Source of the DNA: DATMER01 sp963844885
GTDB taxonomy: Bacteria > Acidobacteriota > Thermoanaerobaculia > Multivoradales > UBA5704
Reading direction: 5' to 3'
Assembly (NCBI GenBank): GCA_963844885.1
Contig: CAWJQA010000012.1
Location: 62,001 to 126,000 of the forward strand
DNA: 64,000 nucleotides
Each line of letters starts with the position of its first letter. Position 1 is the first letter of the stretch. The position numbers were made by a program, and so were the translations under genes. Positions 56,323-64,000 of the stretch are shown piece by piece. The notes under the pieces were generated by a model. It was not told where the DNA came from. It did not search any database and saw only the letters and a list, made by a program, of their open reading frames with translations.

Positions 56323-56902
56323 TCAGAAGATCTTCGGGCGGTAGTTGTGCTCGGCGTCGAGCACGCCCATGAAGCGAAGGCCGGCGGCGCCGTCGAGTCG
56401 CCCGGGTAGAAGAGGACGGTCGGCACGCGGACGCGGCCCTTGAGCTGCTCGAGCAGCGAGAAGGTCCGGTAGACGGGGAAGAGCGCGCCGGTGCGCACGA
56501 TGAAGACGACGTCGCGCAGCGGGTCGGCGTCGTCGCGGCATCCGCTCGGCCACGAGGTCGACGAGCGGCGCGTACTCGGCGAGGACGCTGTGGACGGTCT
56601 CGACGACCGTCTCGACGCCCATGCTCGCGCTCGGCCGCGAACCACTCCTCGAGCGGGCGCTCCGACGCGCATGGCCTCGTCCAGGCACTCGGCGAGCGAG
56701 ATCCGGATGACGCGCTTGCCCTTCTGCTCGAGCCGCGTCTCGAGCAGCGTCACCTGCTTGCGCAGCTCGAACTCCTCCTCCGGGTCGTAGCGGAAGATCG
56801 CGTACGGCATGTCGTGGTACGCGCTGATGCGCTCGGCGCGGGTCCGGCAGCTCGAGGATCGGCTCGAGGTCGTGCTTCAGGCGGTGCTTCGAGGTCGCTC
56901 AT
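56323..56902 (-). pseudogene. brxB: BrxB (DUF1788) with single-base indels
   Basis: Recognisable BrxB blocks are PYAIFRYDPEEEFELRKQV, KGKRVIRISLAECLDEAM, DVVFIVRTGALFPVYRTFS and the C-terminal AEHNYRPKIF. The frame is lost at several points, for example early in the gene (about 56.88 kb) and near 56.67 kb, each repairable by removing one base. Its ATG overlaps the brxA stop (ATGA). BrxB is a small core component of unknown biochemical role. Confidence 0.8.
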
Positions 56903-57708
56903 GCCACCATCCTCTCCGCGTACTCGAGCGGCGCTCGCGCAGGGCAGCGTCAGCTGCACGAGGCTGCCGGCGACCTGGTACTCGAGCTTGCGGAACTGGT
57001 GCAGGCGGAGGAGCTCGCGCTCGACGTCCTGGCGGTCGCATCAGGAACATCCGCCAGTCCGGAGCGATCGATCAGCTTGCGGGGGCTGCGCTCCGTCGTC
57101 CCGCATCGCGTGCAGCAGGTAGAGGAAGCTCGCTCCGGGAGGTGGTACGACTGCGAACTCCTTGACGACCGTGCCCTTAGGAGGCCGAAGTCGACCGCGA
57201 TCCTCAGCAGGCCGGCCGCGACCCGCGCGCAGGGTGCTCTCCGTCCAGGCGTGCTCGGTGACGCCGCCGCGCGTCGGCGGACCTCCTGCAGGTAGGCAAG
57301 TAGATCTTCGGGGCGGACCCGGTAGGTGCCGGCCTCGTAGGCGGGGAAGAGCCAGCTCACGAGGAAGTCGCGGAGCAGGAACTCGTCGCGGGTCATGTGC
57401 CAGAGGAGGAGGGGCTTCCAGCTCGTCGAGGTCGCAGCCCGCGCTTGGCGAGGAGGACGAGCGGCCGGTCGCGGCCGGCGGGGTCGAAGCGCCGGTTGAG
57501 AACCTTGGCGACGTCCCGCAGCCAGGTCGCGCTGCGCGGCGCCGATGAAGTTCTCCTCGCGCAGCCGGTCGAGGTTCTCCCGCTTCGTCCGCTCGAAGTC
57601 CCAGGCGGCGAAGACCGCGTAGGTCTCCTCGATCATGGCGCCCTTGACGAGCGTGAACGACGAGACCACCTTGGCGCGGGAGCCCTGGGCCGAGCGCTTC
57701 GTGGCCAT
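56899..57708 (-). pseudogene. brxA: BrxA (DUF1819) with single-base indels
   Basis: The first 57 codons are clean (ATKRSAQGSRAKVVSSFTL, MIEETYAVFAAWDFERTKR). After about 57.54 kb the frame breaks repeatedly while family blocks continue: WKPLLLWHMTRDEFLLRDFL, FPAYEAGTYRVRPEDLLAYL, RKLIDRSGLADVPDAT and the last residues EYAERMVA. The start overlaps the brxE stop (TGATG). BrxA binds DNA in characterised systems. Confidence 0.8.
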
Positions 57709-58262
57709 CAACCCTCTCGCCGGATGAACGGGACGACCAGGGCGCCGGGCTCGCCGCAGGCAAAGCCCAGAGCGAGAAGAGCGATCGCGTCGCCGCCGGC
57801 CCGGAAGGTGCCAGGGAGAGGAACGGCCCGCCCTTCCGCCGAGCGCCGCAAGGGGACGGCCGCCGCGAGATCGGATTCCGAGACGAGGTCGAAGGACCGG
57901 AGCAGATCGGGGAGGCTGCCGCCGGGGGGTGTTTCCAGGGCAAGGAAAAGCCCGGACCACTCCTCGGCATGGTCGAGCCAGTGCTCCCAGCGCATGTCGA
58001 ATTCCTCCTCCAGAATCTCCGAGAGACTCCACAGCGTGGCGCAGCCTCGAAGCTCGAAGAGCTCGGAGCAGCGCTGCGCGGCGACGGCGAAGACCGAGCG
58101 GGCCTGGGCGAAGCGATGAGTGCGAGGGAAGCCGCGGCGCAGGACCGTGGTCCCCAGAGGACCGAGCTGTTTGGTGTTCCACCAACGGGCAACATCCATC
58201 TCGCCGTAACGGGCGACGGCAAGGCGGAGCTTGAGAAGGCGATCGAGGTCGATCTCACTCAT
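57708..58262 (-). CDS. brxE: BrxE protein, first gene of the BREX operon
   Basis: A 184-residue protein that I recognise as BrxE. The sequences LKLRLAVARYGEMDVARWWN, LGPLGTTVLRRGFPRTHRFAQAR and LRRSAEGRAVPLPG match that family, and it sits immediately upstream of brxA as expected. BrxE is a marker of type 6 BREX; its biochemical function is unknown. A short upstream gap (58263-58334) separates it from the NRPS stop and may hold the operon promoter (TATAGG on the minus strand is a weak -10 candidate). Confidence 0.82.
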   Translation of the reverse strand: MSEIDLDRLLKLRLAVARYGEMDVARWWNTKQLGPLGTTVLRRGFPRTHRFAQARSVFAVAAQRCSELFELRGCATLWSLSEILEEEFDMRWEHWLDHAEEWSGLFLALETPPGGSLPDLLRSFDLVSESDLAAAVPLRRSAEGRAVPLPGTFRAGGDAIALLALGFACGEPGALVVPFIRREG

Positions 58263-58334
58263 CGTGCGGCAACTTCACGGTCCATTGCCCCAAGCCTATA
58301 CCAAAGCGAACGGCCGGCCAGTCATGGCCCGACT

Positions 58335-61300
58335 TCACTCCGCGTCCTCCATCGCCTCGCCCGCGGCGGCTTCCAGGCGGGTGGCCAGCTCGTGGGCGAG
58401 GGTCCGCACGTGCGGCTCGGTCAGGAAGCCGGTGTGGGTGCCGGGGACGGTGCAGACCTCGACGGGCTCGCCGGAGACCTTCCCCCAGCCGTAGTCCTCT
58501 TCGCCGGCCGGCGCGGGGCCCGGAGGCAGTGCCGCCACCGCCGCCTTGAAGAGCGTCACCCGGCCCGGGTAGAAGGCGGGCTCGTAGCGGCTGACGGCCC
58601 TCGCATTGGCCTTGTAGACCTCCAGGATGCGGCGGACACGTTCGGCTCCGGCGCCGGGCGGCAGGAGGTCGGCCGCCTGGAGACGGCCGGCCAGGAGGTC
58701 CAGGCGCTCGGCGGGATTCAGGCCGGCCAGCTCGTCGCGGGTGACTTTCAGGCTCGCCTTCCAGAACTGCTCGACGTAGGCGGCGATGTCGAGGAGGACG
58801 TCGAGGTCGTCCGGCTCCGTTCCCCCCGCGATCCGCGGCGAGCTGTCGAGGACGGCCAGGAGCGCCACGTCCTCTCCCGCCGCTTCGAGCTGGCGGGCCA
58901 TCTCGAACGCGATCAGGGCTCCCAGCGACCAGCCCCCCAGGAGGTACGGGCCTTCCGGCTGGACCTCGCGGACCTCTTCGAGGTAGGCCGCGGCCATCTC
59001 TTCGAGGCTCGACAGCGGCTCGCCTCCTTCCAGACCGCGGGACTGCAGGCCATAGAAAGGACGTATCGGGCCGAGCGCTCGCGCCAGCGCGGCGAAGGCG
59101 AGGACGTCGCCGCCGGCGGGGTGGACGCAGAAGAACGGCGTTGCGGACCCCTCGGTGCGGATGCCCACGAGCGACGACAGCCGGGGTTCCTCCGACCGCA
59201 GCAGGCGGGCCATCTCCTCCACCGTGCCGCCCGCGAACAGGGCCGCCAGGGGGAGATCGCGGCCCAGCTCCTGGCGGACGCGGGCCATCAGCTTGACCGC
59301 CAGCAGCGAATGGCCGCCCAGCTCGAAGAAGTTGTCGCGGATTCCGAGATTGGAGATGCCGAGGCTCTCCTTCCAGATCTGGACGAGCCGCAGCTCCAGG
59401 GCGTCGCGCGGCTCCATCGCGGCGGCAACCGTCTCGCGCCCCTCGCGCGCCTCGCGCTCGGCGGTGGCGCGGAGCTTCGCGAGAGAACGGCGATCCACCT
59501 TGCCGGTCGGGGTCAGCGGCAGCGCCGCGAGCGGCAGGAAGACCGCCGGCACCATGTAGTCCGGCAGACGGTGGCGGAGGTGCTCGCGCAGGGCTTTCCC
59601 CGGTTCCTGGAGGCCGGTCCCGCGCGGCACGAAGAAGGCGACGAGGCGTTCGTCCCGGGCCAGGACGGCGCACTCGGCCACGGCCGGGTGACTGCCGAGC
59701 GCGGCCTCGATCTCCCCCAGCTCGATGCGCAGGCCGCGGATCTTCACCTGCCGGTCCACGCGGCCCAGGAATTCCAGCTCGCCCCGGGCGTTCCAGCGCA
59801 CCCGGTCGCCGGTCCGGTACAGGCGCCGGCCGGCGGCGAACGGATCGGGACGGAAGCGGTCCGCCGTGAGCGCGGGCCGGTCGAGGTAGCCGCGGGCCAG
59901 CGCCTCGCCGCCGATCCACAGCTCGCCCGGTACGCCGGCCGGCACGGGCTGGCCCTGGGAGTCGAGCACCACCATCCAGGTACCCGCGTTGGGCCGGCCG
60001 ATGGGCGGCTCCTTGGTGTAGGAGCCGGCGCAGACATGGGCCGAGGCGTAGATCGTCGCCTCGGTCGGACCGTAGCAGTTCAGGAGCCGGTCCAGCCGCG
60101 GCGCCCAGCGGCTCGCGACCTCGGCGGGACAGCTCTCGCCGCCGACGCTCGCCGTCTTCAGGCCGGGCACGCCGTCCTCCGGCAGGAAGCCGAGGGTGGA
60201 CGGGGTCAGCACCGCGGTGGTGATCCCTTCGCGGCGGATCAGCCCGGCCATGGCCTCGCCGGAGGTGCGCTCCTCGCGGCGGCCGAGGCAGAGCGTGGCG
60301 CCGCTCGCGAACGCCATCCAGGTCTCCAGGACCGAGGCGTCGAAGCTGAAGGAGACCGACTGGAGAACGCGGCTGGCGCGGTCCACGCGGAAGTGCTCGA
60401 TCGCCTGCCGGACGAGCCGCACCGCCGGACCGTGCGGGACGAGCACGCCGTTCGGCGTCCCGGTCGAGCCCGAGGTGTAGATGACGTAGGCCAGGTTCTC
60501 CGGCCGGGCGCGGGGGACGGCGGAGATGGCGGAGACGGTCGCGGTGCCGTCCTCCAGGAGGACCACCGCGGCCCGGTTTTCCGGGAGCCGCGGCAGCAGG
60601 TGGCCCTGGGCGAGGAGGACGGACATGCGCGAGTCCTCCATCATGAAGGCCAGCCGCTCCCGCGGATGCGCGGGGTCGAGCGGCAGATAGGCGCCGCCCG
60701 CCTTGAACACGGCGAGGACGGCCGCCACCCGCTCCAGGCCCTCATCGGCGCAGATGCCGACCAGGATCTCGGGGCCGACACCCCGGGCGCGCAGCCGCGC
60801 GGCGAGGCGCTCGGCGCGGGCGTCGAGCTCGCCGTAGGTGAGGCCGGCGCCGTCGAAGCGCACGGCCACGGCATCGGGATGTTCCCGGACGCGCTCCTCG
60901 AAAAGATCGTGCAGGCAGGCCTCCCGCGCCGGTAGACCCGGCCCGCCGAGATCGTTCCACTCACGCAGGAGAAGCGACTGCTCGGACTCGGACAGGATCG
61001 AAAGATCGCCCAGCCGCCGGTCCGGCTCGGCCACGGCGCGCTCCAGCAGCGCCAGCAGGTGGCCGGAGAGCCGGCGGACCGTGGCGGCGTCGAAGAGATC
61101 GGTGCTGTACTCCCAGCCTCCGGCGAGCGTCCCGTCCGGGCCTTCCGAGAGCGCGAGCAGCAGGTCGGTCTTGGCCGTGGCGCCGTCGAGCGGGATCATC
61201 TCCAGAGAAATCCCGGACAGCGGCGGAGCGGTCACGGGCGCCGCCTGGAAGGAGAACACCACCTGATAGAGCGGGTTGCGCGCGAGGCTCCGCTCGACGT

Positions 61301-61820
61301 CCAGCGCCTCGACGAGCCTCTCCATCGGGAGATCCTGGTGGGCGAAGGCGGCCAGGGCCCGCTTCCGCAGCCGGGCCAGCGGCGCGCCGAAGAGCGGCTG
61401 CGCCGGATCGATCTCGCCGCGCAGGACGAGGACGTTGACGAAGAGGCCGATCAGGCCCTCGGTCTCGCCCAGCACGCGGCCGGCGATGGGAGTGCCCGCC
61501 AGAAGATCCTGCTCGCCGGTGTAGCGCTGGAGCAGGCCGAAGAAGGAGGTCATCAGGACCATGAACAGGGTGGACGACTCGCGCCGGGCCACGCCGCGCA
61601 GCGCCGACACCAGGAGCGCGGGCAGCTCCAGAACCTCGCGCGCGCCGCGCAAGGTCTGGACCGGCGGCCGGGTGCGGTCCGCGGGCAGCTCCAGCACGGT
61701 GGGCGCGCCGTCCAGGGCCTCCTGCCAGAAGCGGAGCTGCGCGGCCAGGACGTCGCCCTTGAGCCAGCTCCGCTGCCAGCGCACATGGTCGGAGTACTGG
61801 ACCGGCAGCTCCGGCGAGGG
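58335..61820 (-). CDS. Nonribosomal peptide synthetase, downstream part: C (end)-A-PCP-TE
   Basis: After a frameshift, this part continues the condensation domain (QYSDHVRWQRSWLKGDVL onwards) and then encodes a complete adenylation domain (YVIYTSGSTGTPNG, NCYGPTEATIY, LYRTGDRVRW, PTGKVDRRSL). A carrier protein follows (DNFFELGGHSLLAVKL, phosphopantetheine serine), then a type I thioesterase (GGWSLGALIAFEMA with GxSxG, and histidine in PGTHTGFL). The binding-pocket residues I align read DALVSGCIYK; the nearest code I recall is an aromatic (tyrosine) one, a weak call. The thioesterase makes this the terminal module. Confidence 0.9.
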   Translation of the reverse strand, partial: PSPELPVQYSDHVRWQRSWLKGDVLAAQLRFWQEALDGAPTVLELPADRTRPPVQTLRGAREVLELPALLVSALRGVARRESSTLFMVLMTSFFGLLQRYTGEQDLLAGTPIAGRVLGETEGLIGLFVNVLVLRGEIDPAQPLFGAPLARLRKRALAAFAHQDLPMERLVEALDVERSLARNPLYQVVFSFQAAPVTAPPLSGISLEMIPLDGATAKTDLLLALSEGPDGTLAGGWEYSTDLFDAATVRRLSGHLLALLERAVAEPDRRLGDLSILSESEQSLLLREWNDLGGPGLPAREACLHDLFEERVREHPDAVAVRFDGAGLTYGELDARAERLAARLRARGVGPEILVGICADEGLERVAAVLAVFKAGGAYLPLDPAHPRERLAFMMEDSRMSVLLAQGHLLPRLPENRAAVVLLEDGTATVSAISAVPRARPENLAYVIYTSGSTGTPNGVLVPHGPAVRLVRQAIEHFRVDRASRVLQSVSFSFDASVLETWMAFASGATLCLGRREERTSGEAMAGLIRREGITTAVLTPSTLGFLPEDGVPGLKTASVGGESCPAEVASRWAPRLDRLLNCYGPTEATIYASAHVCAGSYTKEPPIGRPNAGTWMVVLDSQGQPVPAGVPGELWIGGEALARGYLDRPALTADRFRPDPFAAGRRLYRTGDRVRWNARGELEFLGRVDRQVKIRGLRIELGEIEAALGSHPAVAECAVLARDERLVAFFVPRGTGLQEPGKALREHLRHRLPDYMVPAVFLPLAALPLTPTGKVDRRSLAKLRATAEREAREGRETVAAAMEPRDALELRLVQIWKESLGISNLGIRDNFFELGGHSLLAVKLMARVRQELGRDLPLAALFAGGTVEEMARLLRSEEPRLSSLVGIRTEGSATPFFCVHPAGGDVLAFAALARALGPIRPFYGLQSRGLEGGEPLSSLEEMAAAYLEEVREVQPEGPYLLGGWSLGALIAFEMARQLEAAGEDVALLAVLDSSPRIAGGTEPDDLDVLLDIAAYVEQFWKASLKVTRDELAGLNPAERLDLLAGRLQAADLLPPGAGAERVRRILEVYKANARAVSRYEPAFYPGRVTLFKAAVAALPPGPAPAGEEDYGWGKVSGEPVEVCTVPGTHTGFLTEPHVRTLAHELATRLEAAAGEAMEDAE

Positions 61821-61821
61821 G

Positions 61822-64000
61822 CAAGCCCTCGTAGAGAGCCACCAGCTCGCGCACCAGGATGCCCATGGACCAGCCGTCCCCGGCGATGTGGTGCAGGTTG
61901 AGCAGCGCGATCCAGTCCTCGTCGCCGACCCGCAGGAGCACGGTGCGGAGCAGCGGACCGCGGGTGAGGTCGAACGGCCGCGCGGCCTCCTTCTGAAGCC
62001 GGCGGCGTGCTTCGGCGTCCCGTTCGGCTTCCGGCAGGGACCGGAGGTCGGCAAGGGAGAAGGCCGGCAAGGGGCTGGGCGCGATGCGCTGGAAGGCGTC
62101 TCCCTCCTCCTGGCCGAAGACGGCGCGCAGGATGGAATGGCGCCGTGCGATCCCGTCCAGGGCCCGCTCCAGGACGGCCGGGTCGAGCGGGCCGGCGAGG
62201 CGCAGGGCGATGGGGATGTTGTAGCTCGCGGCGCCGGGCTGCAGGCGGTCGAGGAACCAGAGGCGCTCCTGCGCGAAGCTGAGCGGGAAGCGGGTCTCCT
62301 CTTCCCGGCGATCGCCGCGGCGGGACGGCGCGAGCGGCGGGATGGCCAGGCGGCCTTCGCGCCGGGCGCCCGCTTCGTCCACGGCGGCGGCCAGGGCTTC
62401 CAGGGCCGGGCGCTCGAAGATGAGGCTGAGCGGGATCTCCACGCCGAAGAGGTCGCGGAGGCGGGAGACGAGCCGCGTGGCCAGGAGCGAGTGGCCGCCG
62501 AGGTCGAAGAACTCGTCCCGGGCTCCGATGCGCTCCGTATCGCGGAGATTGAGGAGGTTGGACCAGACGGCGGCGACCATCTCCTCGGTGGGGGTGCGGA
62601 GGGGGGGAGTATCCGTGTCGGACTCGGGGCCGGCAGGCTCGATCCTGGCCAGGGCTCGGCGGTCGACCTTGCCGTTCGGAGTGAGCGGCAGGGTGTCCAG
62701 AAATACCCAGGTGGCGGGGACCATGGCGAGCGGCAGCCGGGCTTCCAGATGCTCTCGGAGCGCCTGGGAGAGCGCCGGCGGGGCGCCGGCGGTCCCAGGC
62801 GTTACGTATCCCACCAGCATCTTGTTTATCAGAAGAACGGCGGCCTCCCGGACGTCGGGGTGCGTGGCCAGGGCGGCTTCGATCTCTCCCAGCTCGATGC
62901 GGATGCCGCGGATCTTCACCTGGTGGTCGAGGCGGCCGAGGAACTCGATCTCTCCGCTCGGCAGCCAGCGCGCCAGGTCGCCGGTGCGGTACAGGCGGTC
63001 GCCGGGCTCGCCATGGGGATCGGGGACGAAAGCCTCCGCCGTCAGGCCGGGCCGGTGGCGGTAGCCGCGGGCCAGGCTCACGCCCGCCACGCACAGCTCG
63101 CCCGGCACGCCCACCGGCACCGGCCGGAGAGCGCGGTCCAGGATCCGGACGCGGGTGTTGGCGACCGGTCCTCCCAGGGAGGGCAGACGGTCGCCCTCGG
63201 GATCGACCACGCCGGCCGTGGTCACGACCGTACACTCCGTCGGCCCGTAGTGGTTGACCAGGGTGAGCCCGGGCCGCGGACGGCGGTGCAGGCGGTCGCC
63301 GCCGGTCAGCAGGGCGCGCAGGGAGAGCGGCTCCTCCAGGACCGCCTCGGCGAGCGGGGTCGGCAGGAAGGCGAGCGTGATCCCGCGCTCCCCCATCCAG
63401 GCGGCGAGCGCCGGAGGCGACAGCGCGGTCTCGGGCTCGGGGATGTGGATCGCGGCGCCCGCGGTGAGGTACGGCCACAGCTCCCAGACCGAGGCGTCGA
63501 AGCCGGGGCCGGCCAGCAGGGTCGAGCGGTCCGCCGGTCCGGCCTCGTAGAGGCGGCGATGCCAGGCGGCCAGATTCGAGAGGCCCGCGTGGCGCAGCTC
63601 GGTGCCCTTGGGAACCCCCGTCGAGCCCGACGTGTAGATGACATAGGCCAGGTTGTCCGGATCGACGGCCACGTCCAGGTTGTCCGCGCTCTCGCGCCGG
63701 TCGTCGCGATCCACGGCCAGGGTCTGGACGGGGAAATCCGTGTCCATTTCCTTGAGGGTCAGGAGGAGACGGGCGCCCGAGTCGCGCAGGACGTAGGAGA
63801 CGCGCTCGACCGGATGAGCCGGGTCGATGGGCAGGTAGGCGCCGCCGGTTTTGTGTACGGCCAGGGCCGCCACGATCAGCTCGGGCGAGCGCGGCAGGCG
63901 TAGCGCCACCACGGCCTCCGGGCCGATATCCAGCTTGCGCAGACGGCGGGCCAGGCGGTTGGCGCGGCGGTTGAGCTCGCCGTAGGTCAGGCGTCCTCTG
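61822..64000 (-). CDS. Nonribosomal peptide synthetase, upstream part: A (partial)-PCP-C
   Basis: This part runs off the right edge inside an adenylation domain (AYVIYTSGSTGVPKG, VNHYGPTECTVV, LYRTGDLARW, LTPNGKVDRRAL). A carrier protein (DEFFDLGGHSLLATRL) and the start of an LCL-like condensation domain with HHIAGDG follow. The pocket residues I align read DAWFLGHVVK, one change from a known leucine code, so leucine is predicted. The frame is lost in a run of four G (61818-61821); removing one restores a continuous protein with the downstream part. The two are almost certainly one gene. Confidence 0.9.

Noticed and set aside
57969..60935. A 988-codon plus-strand open frame
   Set aside because: It lies opposite brxE and the NRPS, whose motifs are unmistakable; composition is the only reason it stays open.

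Overview
This is a GC-rich chromosomal window from a Gram-negative bacterium. It carries split ADP-heptose genes (kinase and adenylyltransferase), a heptosyltransferase for LPS core and a type IV pilus PilB ATPase. A secreted matrixin-type protease with a C-terminal 'PCRLLDTRD / DVNGYF' domain, together with Uma2, VapBC, Fic and HipBA modules, makes an Acidobacteriota (Thermoanaerobaculia-like) or myxobacteria-like host plausible. That assignment is an inference, because no rRNA or tRNA gene is present to test it.

Layout. 0-6.6 kb: RNA methyltransferase, SulP transporter, M28 peptidase, matrixin protease. 6.6-10.9 kb: accessory islet with a 21-bp-period repeat array, an IS1380-type transposase and a two-gene unit (unknown 397-aa protein plus DUF4365 protein). 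11-16.5 kb: minus-strand CoA catabolic operon (three crotonases, thiolase, class-I glutamine-amidotransferase hydrolase, kynureninase-like PLP enzyme). 16.6-21.4 kb: duplicated Uma2 genes, VapBC with a frameshifted toxin, a TonB-like protein and a Fic toxin with its antitoxin. 21.4-33 kb: housekeeping and metabolism (gamma-glutamyltransferase, ChrA, two SDRs, membrane Zn-protease, frameshifted phosphomannomutase, IleRS, OsmC). 33.3-38.5 kb: AbrB/PIN toxin-antitoxin, heptose/LPS genes, pilB. 38.5-41.8 kb: M20 peptidase and HipBA with a recognisable operator. 42.3-58.3 kb: a complete BREX phage-defence operon. 58.3 kb to the right edge: the 3' part of a nonribosomal peptide synthetase (A-PCP-C-A-PCP-TE).

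The BREX operon reads brxE-brxA-brxB-brxC-(AlbA_2 ATP-binding gene)-pglX-pglZ-brxL on the minus strand, nearly all genes overlapping by a few bases. It mixes BrxE, which I associate with type 6 BREX, with BrxL, which I associate with type 1. The one large gap inside it (50830-51111) is packed with paired TTTGGAAC words. The reading frames of brxA, brxB, the N-terminal two thirds of brxC, and pglX are broken by many single-base indels. Homology continues cleanly across the breaks, so I read these mainly as sequence errors rather than gene decay.

A second theme is a set of gene-free islands (about 6.8, 17.5, 33.0, 42.0 and 50.9 kb). Each is built from its own short, mostly palindromic word. Four of them repeat on a period of about 21 bp and the fifth on about 10 bp, i.e. 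in phase with the DNA helix (or, for 21 bp, with heptad codons). I know of no named element that fits them, and they are the most unusual non-coding signal here.
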